Shown here: positions 8,706 through 16,550 of the stretch, piece by piece
How positions within the stretch are numbered: the stretch's first letter is position 1
How the letters are laid out: every line of letters begins with the position of its first letter
NCBI RefSeq assembly: GCF_016918015.1
Contig: NZ_JAERMK010000014.1
Coordinates: 1-64,000, forward strand
From: Glycomyces sp. YM15
GTDB taxonomy: Bacteria > Actinomycetota > Actinomycetes > Mycobacteriales > Micromonosporaceae
DNA length: 64,000 nucleotides
Direction: 5' to 3'
The notes under the pieces: generated by a model
What the model saw: the letters and a program-made list of their open reading frames with translations, nothing else
What the model was told of the DNA's origin: nothing
The model's database searches: none
Translations under genes and position numbers: made by a program

Positions 8706-10490
8706 TCAGGCGTAAGGGTCGTCGTCGATGGCGCGGATGCCCCAGATCTCCTCGTCCTCTTCCAGCCAGTCGCGGAGCTCGCCCTCCGCCTGCTGGTCGC
8801 CGCCCATGCCGCGTCCGGCACCGCCGCCCATGCCGCCCATCATCCCGCCCATGCCGCGGCCCCCGCCCGCGCCGGCACCGGAGCCGCCACCGCTCTCCAT
8901 CGTGGAGGACGCCGGGCCGACCGGGAACGAGCCGCCGCTGCCGAGCGTCGCACCGCCGCTGGCGAGGCCACCGCTCACTTCGCCCGGAGGCACCAGGCCG
9001 CCACCGCCGCCGCCGCTGCCTCCCGCGTCCGGCGAAGGCGGCTCGCCGCCCGGTTGGAAACCGCCCGAGCCCGCGTCGAGACCCCCGTACGAGTCCCCGA
9101 GCATGTCGGAGGCCTCCCGGAAATTCGACGGGTTCGACGGCTTCGCCTCGGGCGTGAACGTCCCCGCCGACTCCTCGGCGTTCTCCCACCGGTTGATGAC
9201 GTCCTCGTTCGCGATCCGCGACCGCGACTCGTAATCCTCCATGCCGTCGACCACGTCGTCGCTGATCGCGTTGTTCGCGTCGGCCTGCGCCCACGTCCGC
9301 GCCTGGTCCTCCGTGACCGGCGGGTCCTCGTTCTTGAACTTGTTCATGTAGTACTCGGTTTGCGCCTCGACGAAGTTCCTGGTCTCGCGCAGGTAGTCGC
9401 TGTCGAAACCGCCGAGCTCCAGCAGGGAGCCGAGGAGCCCGCCCGAGTGCCCGCACCCGTCCGTGACATCGCAGGACCCGCTGCGGAACGGCGGCCGCAC
9501 ATGCACGAACGGGTCGGTGTACATCACCTCAAGGTCCGAGATCCAGTACAGCGGAGCGGGATACGGCAGCTCGCCTGAGGAGCCGCCCTGGAGACCGTAG
9601 AACTCGTCGGCCTTCTGCTCGAGCAGGCCGACGGCACCGGAGGTGAGGTCGCCGATGTCGTCGCAGACCGACGCGCAGTTCGACATCACCACCTCGACCT
9701 GCTCGGCGAACGCGTCGAAGTCGTCGCCCTGCCAGTGCTCGGAGAGCGTCCGCAGGCCCGCCTTGAGGATCGGGGCGATGCCGGAGGTCGGGTCGGTGTC
9801 GAAGCCGTCCTTGAACGTCTGCCACCGCGAACTGATCTCCCTGATCGCGTAGTTGTCCGCGTTGGCCGGACGCACCTGGGTGACGAGCGACTGGATGGCG
9901 TCCTGGCTCGGCGCGGCCGTGCCGGCGGTGACGACGGTGAGGTTGGTGACCTGCCCGGCCTGCGGGATCGCGGAGACCAGTTTGATCCAGGCGGCCTCGG
10001 CGGGGTTCTCGCGGTTCTCGCAGGTCCCGTGCGGGCAGGGCGCACCGGAGAGGAACAGGGCCTCGGCGTCGCGGCGCTGGTACTCGACGACGGTGGAGTC
10101 GTCGGGTGCGGCGCCGCCGTCCCATTCCTCGCGTTCGTAGTGGGGCCTGCCGTGCAGGTCGTCCTCTGCTTCCTCGTGCTCGTCGTCTTCGTCGTCGGAG
10201 TCGTCGTCCTGGTCGGAGTCGTCGTCTTCGTCGTCGGAGTCGTCGTCCTGGTCCGGGTCGTCCTCCGAGTCCCCGTCGTTCTGGTCCTCGTCGTCCTCGG
10301 CGTCGGAGTCCTGCCCGTCGTCGTCCTCGTCGGGATCGGCCGGGGTGTCGGAGGGTTCGTCGTCCGGTGCTTCGGCGGCGTCCTCGTCGGGGTCGGGCCG
10401 GAGGGCGCGGTCGGGGTCGAGTTCGTCGTCGTAGTTGGGGCTCTCGCCGAGGTCGGGGTCCTGCGCCTGGTGCTGCTGCGTGTCGGACAT
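8706..10490 (-). CDS. Putative type VII secretion substrate with long acidic N-terminus
   Basis: A 594-residue protein in three parts. Residues about 20-115 are an extreme Asp/Glu run. Residues about 130-420 form a helical region with W-I-K-L, S-R-W-Q-T-F-K, H-W-Q-G-D-D-F-D-A-F and four Cys, resembling the long WXG100/PPE-like helical module. The C-terminal about 150 residues are Gly/Pro/Met-rich and end in D-W-L-E-E-D-E-E-I-W-G. That tail resembles the conserved acidic ending of non-mycobacterial PPE-like proteins, but this is inference. The upstream partner gene ends 5 nt before this start, fitting a co-secreted heterodimer. No ESX ATPase or channel gene lies in the window. Confidence 0.55.
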   Translation of the reverse strand: MSDTQQHQAQDPDLGESPNYDDELDPDRALRPDPDEDAAEAPDDEPSDTPADPDEDDDGQDSDAEDDEDQNDGDSEDDPDQDDDSDDEDDDSDQDDDSDDEDDEHEEAEDDLHGRPHYEREEWDGGAAPDDSTVVEYQRRDAEALFLSGAPCPHGTCENRENPAEAAWIKLVSAIPQAGQVTNLTVVTAGTAAPSQDAIQSLVTQVRPANADNYAIREISSRWQTFKDGFDTDPTSGIAPILKAGLRTLSEHWQGDDFDAFAEQVEVVMSNCASVCDDIGDLTSGAVGLLEQKADEFYGLQGGSSGELPYPAPLYWISDLEVMYTDPFVHVRPPFRSGSCDVTDGCGHSGGLLGSLLELGGFDSDYLRETRNFVEAQTEYYMNKFKNEDPPVTEDQARTWAQADANNAISDDVVDGMEDYESRSRIANEDVINRWENAEESAGTFTPEAKPSNPSNFREASDMLGDSYGGLDAGSGGFQPGGEPPSPDAGGSGGGGGGLVPPGEVSGGLASGGATLGSGGSFPVGPASSTMESGGGSGAGAGGGRGMGGMMGGMGGGAGRGMGGDQQAEGELRDWLEEDEEIWGIRAIDDDPYA

Positions 10491-10495
10491 GGCGG

Positions 10496-10813
10496 TCAGC
10501 TCCCGCCCCGGGACAGCTGGACGGCGGAGGTCTCGTCGTTCTCGACCGCGCGTTCGGCGACGCCGTCGAGGGTGGCGATGATGCCGTTCAGGTCTGCCCG
10601 CAGGTCCTGGAGGTTCGTCCAGGTCTGGCGGTGGAACTCGCGATAGGCCTCGCGCGCGGTCAACGCGCTGTCGAGGAGCCCGAACCCGGGTTCGACGCCC
10701 AGGTCGTTGCCGTTGCGCAGCTGATCGATGAGGGTTTCCAGGTAGTCCAAGCGGCCCTGGGCGATCTCGCGGAACACCGCGAGGGCTTCGGGGTCGACGG
10801 AGCGATCGGACAC
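10496..10813 (-). CDS. Small helical partner protein (PE/WXG100-like)
   Basis: The 105-residue product is almost entirely helical: A-L-A-V-F-R-E-I-A-Q-G-R-L-D-Y-L-E-T-L-I-D-Q-L and Y-R-E-F-H-R-Q-T-W-T-N-L-Q-D-L. The first helix pair and T-W-T motif fit the small partner of a type VII substrate dimer, although no exact W-X-G or Y-x-x-x-D/E signal is certain. GTG 10813 is chosen because GGAG lies 9 nt upstream; TTG 10828 would begin on the SD itself. It is the first gene of a two-gene unit with the acidic protein. Confidence 0.55.
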   Translation of the reverse strand: MSDRSVDPEALAVFREIAQGRLDYLETLIDQLRNGNDLGVEPGFGLLDSALTAREAYREFHRQTWTNLQDLRADLNGIIATLDGVAERAVENDETSAVQLSRGGS

Positions 10814-10939
10814 GGGGTCACACTCCAAGAGGGAAGGTTAAGTCCAAAGCGAACTCAATTCTAACCACCGAGTGCAATAGCTTGGGTACTCAGAGTTGCG
10901 TCATTTGTCCCGATAGGACCGATCTCGGGACTCATCATG

Positions 10940-10998
10940 AATGGTAAGCCTTCCTTATTCGATCGCATTTTCTTGATCGAATAGCGAGGAAGTCCATT
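10940..10998. repeat. 59-bp imperfect AT-rich inverted repeat
   Basis: Three nested complementary blocks share one axis: AATGG/CCATT (10940-10944, 10994-10998), CTTCCT/AGGAAG (10950-10955, 10987-10992) and TATTCGATC/GATCGAATA (10956-10964, 10975-10983), with a 10-nt loop. It lies between the glnR terminator and the upstream end of the type VII pair, and is strikingly AT-rich for this genome. It could be an operator, a structured RNA or a mobile-element relic. Confidence 0.5.
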
Positions 10999-11047
10999 CA
11001 CTGTTACACCAGCTGGCGCAGAAGAAACTCTGCCAACTTAGGACACC

Positions 11048-11080
11048 AAAAAAGAGCGGGCCCGCATCGCGGACCCGCTC
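11048..11080 (-). terminator. Rho-independent terminator of glnR
   Basis: Read on the minus strand, a GAGCGGG/CCCGCTC stem with one mismatch continues into GCGG/CCGC, has a 3-nt loop and is followed by six T. It is among the few canonical hairpin-plus-T-tract terminators in the window. Confidence 0.85.
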
Positions 11081-11111
11081 ATAAGTTCACTCGCCAGTGG
11101 GAAGACCCGTA

Positions 11112-11834
11112 TCAGGCGTCGACCCGCACCGGGGCCGGTTCCGACTCGCGCAGGTTTTCCGGCGGCGGGGCCACGAACTTGTAGCCGACCTGCCGCACGG
11201 TGCCGATCATCGACTCGTACTCGCTGCCGAGCTTCGCGCGCAGACGCCGCACGTGGACGTCGACCGTGCGGGTGCCGCCGAAGTAGTCGTAGCCCCACAC
11301 CTCCCGCAGCAGCTGCTCGCGGGTGAAGACGCGGCCGGGGTGCTGGGCGAGGAAGCGCAGCAGCTCGAACTCCTTGTACGTGAGGTCGAGCGGCGTGCCC
11401 TTGAGTTTGGCGGCGTACGTGTCGGGGTCGACCGTGAGGTCCCCGGCTCGGATCACGGCCGGGCCGGCGGCCGTGGCCGCGTTCGGCTTGCCCGTGGCCA
11501 GGCGCAGCCGCGCCTCGACCTCGGCAGGGCCGGAGGAGGCGAGCAGGAAGTCGTCCACGCCCCAGTCGGCCTGCAGCGCGGCCAGGCCCGCTTCGGTGAC
11601 GATGGCGTAGAGCGGCACGGTCAGACCGGTGGCCTGCAGGACGCGGCAGGTGGCGCGGGCGTCCGCGAGATCCGACCTGGCGTCGACCATCACCGCATCG
11701 GGGCTCGGGCCGCTCAGCAGCGCCCGTACGTCCCGGCCGGCGTAGCGCGCGCGGTGGGGCAGCAGTTCCAGCGAGGGCAGGATCGACTCAGGGGACTCCG
11801 GAACAGGGTTGGAAGTGAGGATAAGGATTTCCAC
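11112..11834 (-). CDS. glnR: GlnR-type OmpR/PhoB family transcriptional regulator
   Basis: A 240-residue orphan response-regulator-like protein. The receiver-like half (about 1-115) is divergent, as in actinobacterial Gln[10 protein letters not shown], then [22 protein letters not shown], then [14 protein letters not shown]. The winged helix (about 135-230) has [23 protein letters not shown] and [16 protein letters not shown]. GlnR controls nitrogen assimilation genes and acts without a cognate kinase. GTG 11834 has GGAGG 6 nt upstream and starts [10 protein letters not shown] GlnR-box-like array lies in its own promoter. Confidence 0.8.
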   Translation of the reverse strand: MEILILTSNPVPESPESILPSLELLPHRARYAGRDVRALLSGPSPDAVMVDARSDLADARATCRVLQATGLTVPLYAIVTEAGLAALQADWGVDDFLLASSGPAEVEARLRLATGKPNAATAAGPAVIRAGDLTVDPDTYAAKLKGTPLDLTYKEFELLRFLAQHPGRVFTREQLLREVWGYDYFGGTRTVDVHVRRLRAKLGSEYESMIGTVRQVGYKFVAPPPENLRESEPAPVRVDA

Positions 11835-11929
11835 AGCAGTCCTCCGCTGGTTGGTGAGCACACGCGACTATCGCTCTTCCCGGCTTCGACGGCGGGCGGG
11901 CTTACTTGCGGTAGGTGGAGTCCTGGACA

Positions 11930-11976
11930 AGTGTAAACGGTCACCACTCAAAAGACCAGCGTCACCACGGTGAAAC
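11930..11976 (-). promoter_or_regulatory. glnR promoter with putative GlnR box
   Basis: On the plus strand GTCAC-N6-AAAGA (11940-11955) and GTCAC-N6-GAAAC (11961-11976) are spaced 21 bp apart. This resembles the published a-site/b-site arrangement gTnAc-N6-GaAAc repeated every 22 bp. On the minus strand TACACT (11930-11935) would be the -10, placing the box over the -35 region. Autoregulation is inferred. Confidence 0.5.
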
Positions 11977-12281
11977 CTCACCATGCGGGACGGCCCGGCG
12001 CTAGGACTCCGACAAGCCGCGTTCACCGTCGCGACACGGCCCGGTCACGACCCCGACCTGCGCCGTTGACCCGCAGCCCGATCCGATGCCTTCGCCCGCC
12101 GGACCGCCGACGCGACCGGATGCGGCCGCCCGACGAAGTCCACATGCCGGGACGACACGGCCGGTCACGACGATCCGGCACCGCCCCCGCCCTACCGGAC
12201 CCGGCGGCACACGGCGTACCGCGCGACCGTCCGCAAGGGTGACTCACGGCGAAGGTCGCGAGCCCTGATTTCCTGCTGCCG
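11977..12281. other. Intergenic stretch, no gene seen
   Basis: About 300 bp between the divergent glnR and membrane protein promoters. Open frames here are Arg/Pro-rich noise with no start-site context. Nothing beyond the flanking promoter signals was recognised. Confidence 0.5.
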
Positions 12282-12287
12282 TAGGCT
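12282..12287 (+). promoter_or_regulatory. -10 hexamer of a leaderless gene
   Basis: TAGGCT is followed by 6 nt and GTG 12294, with no SD sequence. This fixes the start at 12294 rather than the in-frame GTG 12288. Confidence 0.5.
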
Positions 12288-12293
12288 GTGGAC

Positions 12294-13367
12294 GTGTCGT
12301 ACAACCGACCCGACGAGACCTGGGGCTACGAGCCGCCCGAGGCGCCCGGCGCCACCGAGGGCCCCGCCTGGGGCGACGCCTACGCCGGCGCCGCCGACGA
12401 GCGCGGCCCCGAAACGCACCCCGGACCGGACGCCCCGCCCAGTCGCACCGAGCGCCGCCGCGCGGCCGCCCGCTCCGGCGATACCGGCGCGCACGCCACC
12501 GGCGCCTACCGGACCACCGGCGCCGACGGCAACGAGGACCACACCCTCCCGCCGCCCAGCCCCGCGCTCCTGCACCGCCTCCCCGCCATCGCGGTCACCA
12601 TCGTCATCACCGCCGGGCTCATCCTCGGCGCCCAGATGGAACGCCCCGTCTACGCCGCCGGCATCGCCGTCCTCCAACTCGCCACCGTGGGCCTCGTGAC
12701 CTGGGTGCGCAAGATCGACGGCGCCTGGGTCCCCCTCGCCGTCGCCTCGGCACTGGCCATCGCCGCCGACACGGCCGCCGCCGCGTGGTCGCCCGTGTCG
12801 CTCGTGCCGATCACCGTGCTCCTCTCGCTCGGCTTCGGCGTCGCCGTCGCCGCGCAACTCGTGCGCCGCACCCACGTCGGCGTCACCGAGAACCTCGGAT
12901 TCACGATGCTGCTGGGCGTCGCCGTCTGCGGCTACGCCTGCTACATCGCGCTCTCCCGGCTCGGCTCCGCCCCGCCCGCCATGTACTCGGCCGTCGTCGC
13001 CGCCGGGACCGCGATCCTCGCCGCGCGGGCCGTCGACCTCGTCATGCCCGACCCGCGCATCAACCGGCAGGTCACGCGCGGCGCGTTCGGGATCGTCATC
13101 GGCACCATGTGCGGCACCGCCTCCGCCGCGTACGCCGGACTCGTCATCGAAGGCCCCGATGCCTCGAACGCCGCGATCGGCGGGCTCCTCATCGCGCTCA
13201 CCGCCGTCCTCGCGGACCTCGCCTGCGGGTACATGTCGGCCTCCCGCCGCATCGACGGAGCGGGCACGGCACCGAATCCGGTGGTCAGCGCCGCCGGGCC
13301 GCTCCTCGCGTTCGCCGTCACCGGCCCCGTCGTGTACCTGTTGTCCGCCTATTACATGATCGACTGA
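12294..13367 (+). CDS. Polytopic membrane protein of unknown function
   Basis: A 357-residue protein. The first about 95 residues are hydrophilic (Pro/Glu/Arg/Ala). The rest forms roughly eight hydrophobic segments, beginning L-P-A-I-A-V-T-I-V-I-T-A-G-L-I-L-G and ending A-F-A-V-T-G-P-V-V-Y-L-L-S-A-Y-Y-M. No transporter signature or enzyme motif is visible. It lies 67 nt upstream of the LmeA-like gene in the same direction, an association that may point to envelope lipid or lipoglycan biology, but this is inference. The cytosolic N-terminus is compositionally biased. Confidence 0.7.
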   Translation: MSYNRPDETWGYEPPEAPGATEGPAWGDAYAGAADERGPETHPGPDAPPSRTERRRAAARSGDTGAHATGAYRTTGADGNEDHTLPPPSPALLHRLPAIAVTIVITAGLILGAQMERPVYAAGIAVLQLATVGLVTWVRKIDGAWVPLAVASALAIAADTAAAAWSPVSLVPITVLLSLGFGVAVAAQLVRRTHVGVTENLGFTMLLGVAVCGYACYIALSRLGSAPPAMYSAVVAAGTAILAARAVDLVMPDPRINRQVTRGAFGIVIGTMCGTASAAYAGLVIEGPDASNAAIGGLLIALTAVLADLACGYMSASRRIDGAGTAPNPVVSAAGPLLAFAVTGPVVYLLSAYYMID

Positions 13368-13434
13368 CACGTACCGTCCGTCGACCGTCCTCCGGCGAAC
13401 CCGCCGACCCACTGCTGCACAGGAGTCCCCCCAG

Positions 13435-14157
13435 GTGAAGATCCTCCGCCGCCTCCTCATCACCCTCGTCATCCTCGTCGCGGTCGTCGCCCTCGGCGAC
13501 CGGGTCGCGAACGCGCTGGTCGAACGCCGCATCGCGGACGAGGTGGCGGCCACCGCCGCCGACCACGGCGCCTACTCCGACCAGGAACCGGACGTGAAGG
13601 TCCACGGCTGGCCGTTCCTCACCCAGGCATGGACCGGCGACTTCGAGCAGATCGACATCACGCTCAAGGACGTCGGCTCGAACGGGCTCACGTTCCCGAC
13701 GCTGGAACTCGTGGCGCACGACGTCGACGCCGACTGGCGCGAACTCACCGACGGCGGCGACGCCGTCGCCGCCACCCTCGACGTCAGCGGCTCCGTCTCC
13801 GTCGACTCGATCGAGGCGATCATGGCCGAGCAGACCGGATACGACCTCCAGATCAACGAGGACGGCACGGCCTCGCTGATCGGCTCCCAGGAGTTCATGG
13901 GCGTCGAGGTCGAACTCGAGGCCACCGGTCAGTTCGCGTTCGGCGAGAACGCGCTCACGTTCACGCCCGACGCGGTCGAATCCCTCACCGAGGGACTGCC
14001 CCCGCAGGTCCAGCCGATGGTCGACGGGGCCGCCGCCGAGTTCGACACGGTCGTGGCGCTGCCCGAACTGCCCTACGGGATCCAGCTGACCGAACTCGCC
14101 TTCGACGGGGACCTCGTGACCGTCTCCGGCACCGCACAGGACGTCGTCCTCACCTGA
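13435..14157 (+). CDS. DUF2993 (LmeA family) phospholipid-binding protein
   Basis: A 240-residue protein with a single N-terminal hydrophobic anchor or signal (about 4-22, L-L-I-T-L-V-I-L-V-A-V-V-A-L). It is followed by a TULIP-like extracytoplasmic domain with V-H-G-W-P-F-L-T-Q, the hallmark of DUF2993. Mycobacterial LmeA binds phosphatidylinositides and is needed for lipomannan mannan elongation; the exact role here is unproven. GTG 13435 begins V-K-I-L-R-R-L-L-I and follows an AGGAG element. It is probably co-transcribed with the membrane protein upstream. Confidence 0.85.
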   Translation: MKILRRLLITLVILVAVVALGDRVANALVERRIADEVAATAADHGAYSDQEPDVKVHGWPFLTQAWTGDFEQIDITLKDVGSNGLTFPTLELVAHDVDADWRELTDGGDAVAATLDVSGSVSVDSIEAIMAEQTGYDLQINEDGTASLIGSQEFMGVEVELEATGQFAFGENALTFTPDAVESLTEGLPPQVQPMVDGAAAEFDTVVALPELPYGIQLTELAFDGDLVTVSGTAQDVVLT

Positions 14158-14287
14158 TCCGCCTGCGCTCACGGGTCCCGTCCGCCGACCGCGCGGACGG
14201 GCACCCGGCGCCACCGCGAAGTAGCTCAGGGTCTGCATCACAGTCCGCATCGCGAGAACGGGTATGGATTCGGCCCGGGAAGTCTGC

Positions 14288-14293
14288 TAGCGT
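14288..14293 (+). promoter_or_regulatory. -10 of the Cys-leader/cysA transcript
   Basis: TAGCGT lies 7 nt before the leader-peptide ATG at 14301, so the leader peptide is probably translated from a leaderless mRNA. No clear -35 is seen. Confidence 0.45.
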
Positions 14294-14300
14294 TCCAGCC

Positions 14301-14378
14301 ATGCGCAAGCCGATGCTCACCAAGCGGCGCGCGATCGACTACTGCATGATCGCGACCACGCTCTGTCGAATGCCCTAG
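14301..14378 (+). CDS. Cysteine-containing putative leader peptide (25 aa)
   Basis: The peptide begins M-R-K-P-M-L-T-K-R-R-A-I-D-Y-C and ends T-T-L-C-R-M-P. It matches the actinobacterial short upstream ORFs found before sulfur-assimilation genes: a basic T-K-R-R-A-x-D core and Cys near the C-terminus. Such uORFs are thought to couple ribosome progress at Cys codons to expression of the downstream operon. It sits 292 nt upstream of the thiosulfate sulfurtransferase gene. Coding is inferred from sequence pattern and position. Confidence 0.7.
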   Translation: MRKPMLTKRRAIDYCMIATTLCRMP

Positions 14379-14670
14379 GCGACTCGCCCGGCCCCCAGAG
14401 GCCCGACGGCGGTCGCCGCATTGCGGCCCAGCGTGCGCGAACTTCAGAGCAAGGCTTGCGACTCACTCAAACCCAACTCCCGCTTGCGAACAGCGGAACC
14501 TCTCGGGTGTGACGTCACATCGGCTTGAATCCCGGACCATCCGTCCAGGACGAACCCTGCTCAGCTGCGAATCGCAGCGTTCCGCCCCCGCTTCGCGAAC
14601 AGCCTGGGCACGCTCTCGAACTCGGAAACTCGAAACTCAAGTCTCATTTACGTTCAGGAGAGAACAAGCC
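14379..14670 (+). promoter_or_regulatory. Leader region between uORF and cysA
   Basis: This 292-nt untranslated stretch holds a perfect palindrome GTGACGTCAC (14509-14518). It also holds two near-identical elements, CCGCTTGCGAACAGC (near 14480) and CCGCTTCGCGAACAGC (near 14588). Alternative pairing could implement Cys-dependent attenuation. An AGGAG site lies before ATG 14671. Confidence 0.4.
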
Positions 14671-15522
14671 ATGGCTCGTGAAGACGTGCTGGTCACCGCC
14701 GATTGGGCGGAAGAGAACCTCGACACCCCCGGAGTCGTGTTCGTCGAAGTCGACGAAGACGCCTCCGCCTACGACTACGGCCACATCAAAGGCGCGGTGA
14801 AGATCGACTGGAAGGACGACCTCCAGGACCCGATCCGCCGCGACTTCGTCAACCAGGAGCAGTTCTCGCAGCTCCTGTCCCAGCGCGGGATCTCGAACGA
14901 CGACACCGTCGTCCTCTACGGCGGCAACAACAACTGGTTCGCCGCCTACGCCTACTGGTACTTCAAGCTGTACGGCCACGAGGACGTCAAGCTCCTCGAC
15001 GGCGGCCGCAAGAAGTGGGAGCTCGACGCCCGCGACGTGACCGCCGAGGTCGTCAAGCGCGAGCCCACCAACTACGTCGCCAAGCCCCTCAACTGGGACC
15101 TGCGCGCCAAGCGCGACGAGGTCGAGGCCGCCATCGGCGTCAAGAACCTCATCGACGTGCGCTCCCCCGACGAGTACGCCGGCCGCCTCCTGGCCCCGGC
15201 CCACCTCCCGCAGGAGCAGTCCCAGCGCGCCGGCCACATCCCGACCGCGCTCAGCGTGCCGTGGAGCAAGGCCGCCAACGAGGACGGGACCTTCAAGTCC
15301 GAGGCCGAACTGCGCGAGCTCTACGTCGGCGAAGCCGGCCTGGACGAGGGCAAGTCGACGATCGCCTACTGCCGCATCGGCGAGCGCTCCAGCCACACCT
15401 GGTTCGCGCTCCGCGAGCTCCTCGGCTACGAGGACGTGAAGAACTACGACGGCTCCTGGACCGAGTACGGCTCGCTGGTCGGCGTGCCGATCGCCCTCGG
15501 CGACGAGCCCGGCACCAAGTAA
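14671..15522 (+). CDS. cysA2: Thiosulfate sulfurtransferase (tandem rhodanese)
   Basis: A 283-residue two-domain rhodanese that transfers sulfane sulfur from thiosulfate to an acceptor such as cyanide or thiols. The N-terminal inactive domain runs to about residue 125. The C-terminal domain has the persulfide-forming Cys234 in Y-C-R-I-G-E-R-S, matching the mycobacterial CysA2/SseA active loop, and I-D-V-R-S-P-D-E-Y. ATG 14671 has CAGGAGAG 12 nt upstream and starts M-A-R-E-D-V-L-V-T, as in homologues. It is followed 31 nt later by sseC, the conserved partner, and preceded by the Cys leader peptide. Confidence 0.92.
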   Translation: MAREDVLVTADWAEENLDTPGVVFVEVDEDASAYDYGHIKGAVKIDWKDDLQDPIRRDFVNQEQFSQLLSQRGISNDDTVVLYGGNNNWFAAYAYWYFKLYGHEDVKLLDGGRKKWELDARDVTAEVVKREPTNYVAKPLNWDLRAKRDEVEAAIGVKNLIDVRSPDEYAGRLLAPAHLPQEQSQRAGHIPTALSVPWSKAANEDGTFKSEAELRELYVGEAGLDEGKSTIAYCRIGERSSHTWFALRELLGYEDVKNYDGSWTEYGSLVGVPIALGDEPGTK

Positions 15523-15553
15523 CGCACCGGCGACGGTACTGAGAGGAACAACC

Positions 15554-15865
15554 ATGTCTGACAGCTGCGCTGCACCCGACCAGGACGCGGCCCTGCCGGC
15601 GTCGGTCGACATCGAGAAGGAGACCGTGCTCACGGGCACCGTCGTGAACGACGAGGGCGAACTCGTGCAAGGCGCGTACGTGCGCCTGCTCGACGGCTCC
15701 GGCGAGTTCACGGCCGAGGTCGTCACCGGTGAGGGCGGGCAGTTCCGCTTCTTCGCCGCTCCCGGCAAGTGGACGCTCCGCGCGCTTTCGCGCTATGGCG
15801 ACGCCACCGGCGAGGTCGAGGCCGACCGCGGTCTCAACGAGACCAAGCTCGCCGTGAGCCGCTAG
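15554..15865 (+). CDS. sseC: DUF1416 (SseC) protein
   Basis: A 103-residue cytosolic protein of the SseC/DUF1416 family, always found downstream of CysA-type sulfurtransferases. It begins M-S-D-S-C-A and carries a carboxypeptidase-regulatory-like beta-sandwich (T-V-L-T-G-T-V-V-N-D-E-G-E-L-V-Q-G-A-Y-V-R-L-L-D). The single Cys5 near the N-terminus could be a sulfur acceptor, but this is speculative. GAGAGG lies upstream of ATG 15554. It ends the operon before a strong terminator. Confidence 0.9.
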   Translation: MSDSCAAPDQDAALPASVDIEKETVLTGTVVNDEGELVQGAYVRLLDGSGEFTAEVVTGEGGQFRFFAAPGKWTLRALSRYGDATGEVEADRGLNETKLAVSR

Positions 15866-15921
15866 TCGATCACGAACACCGAGACCGACCGGGGCGATTC
15901 AGCTCGTAACCCAGTCTGAAG

Positions 15922-15952
15922 GGCGGGGCCGCGAAAGCGGCCCCGCCTTTTT
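15922..15952 (+). terminator. Rho-independent terminator of cysA-sseC
   Basis: An 11-bp perfect GC stem (15922-15932 with 15937-15947) with a GAAA tetraloop is followed by TTTTT. Confidence 0.92.
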
Positions 15953-15960
15953 CCTTGCCG

Positions 15961-16006
15961 CCGAACGGCAACGGCCCCGGCCGCATTCGCGGCCGGGGCC
16001 GTTCGG
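15961..16006 (-). terminator. Terminator hairpin of the first I36-like gene
   Basis: A perfect 14-bp stem (15971-15984 with 15989-16002) has an ATTC loop and an outer CCGAA/TTCGG extension. It lies just beyond the minus-strand stop codon. Confidence 0.7.
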
Positions 16007-16018
16007 CGCTCGGGTGTT

Positions 16019-16546
16019 CTAGCTGACCTGGTAGGAGCTGGCCCGGTTGGACCAACCGCCGGCGGCGGTGTTGAGGTTGGCGAGGTTGTCGATCCAGGTG
16101 GAGGAGGTCCCGGTGGCGTCGGCGCTGTCGAAGAGCTTGACGTCGCACGAGTTGTAGGTGCGCGCGGAACTGGCCTTGTTGACGAAACTCCCCATCCTGG
16201 TGACGGTGAACTCGATCGGCGAGTACGCGGCCGAGCAGGTGTAGGAGCCCGGCGCGCTCAGTGTGTGGGTGCCGCCCGCGGTCCCGTAGTTGGTGTCGTT
16301 GTACAGCCGCACCAGGACGCTGTCAGCCTGGATGCCGTGCGAGTTCGCGGCGAGGGCCGCCTCCGGGGAGTCGGCGCAGGTGAGCTCCTCGCTGACGATG
16401 TCGTAGACGCAGTGGTCGCCGGTGGTGTCGGCCTGCGCGGTGGCGGGTGCGAGTACCAGCGCGCCCGTTGCGAAGGCGAGGGCGAGCGCCGCGGCGGCCT
16501 TGGCGCGCCAGCGGAGCGGGGAGTCTTGCCATTTGCGATCAGCCAT
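16019..16546 (-). CDS. Secreted peptidase inhibitor I36-like (beta/gamma-crystallin fold) protein A
   Basis: A 175-residue exported protein. The signal peptide (about 1-40) ends A-T-A-Q-A, followed by D-T-T-G-D-H-C-V-Y. The mature domain has crystallin-like Greek-key repeats (R-L-Y-N-D-T-N-Y-G-T-A-G-G, then F-V-N-K-A-S-S-A-R-T-Y-N-S-C, then L-N-T-A-A-G-G-W-S-N-R-A-S-S-Y) typical of actinobacterial peptidase inhibitor family I36 (SMI-like). Cysteines are paired in number. ATG 16546 is 6 nt from a TACGGT -10. It is a tandem paralogue of the next gene with a matching promoter, beside a SARP gene. Inhibition of a secreted protease is inferred. Confidence 0.75.
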   Translation of the reverse strand: MADRKWQDSPLRWRAKAAAALALAFATGALVLAPATAQADTTGDHCVYDIVSEELTCADSPEAALAANSHGIQADSVLVRLYNDTNYGTAGGTHTLSAPGSYTCSAAYSPIEFTVTRMGSFVNKASSARTYNSCDVKLFDSADATGTSSTWIDNLANLNTAAGGWSNRASSYQVS

Positions 16547-16550
16547 GCCG

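Noticed and set aside
9735-10646. Very hydrophobic Val-rich plus-strand frame opposite the acidic protein
   Set aside because: GAC/GAG codons for Asp/Glu read backwards as Val/Leu codons; it is a complement artefact, not a membrane protein.
11970-12242. 90-codon plus-strand frame between glnR and the membrane protein gene
   Set aside because: Arg/Pro-rich, overlaps the GlnR-box region and has no ribosome site.
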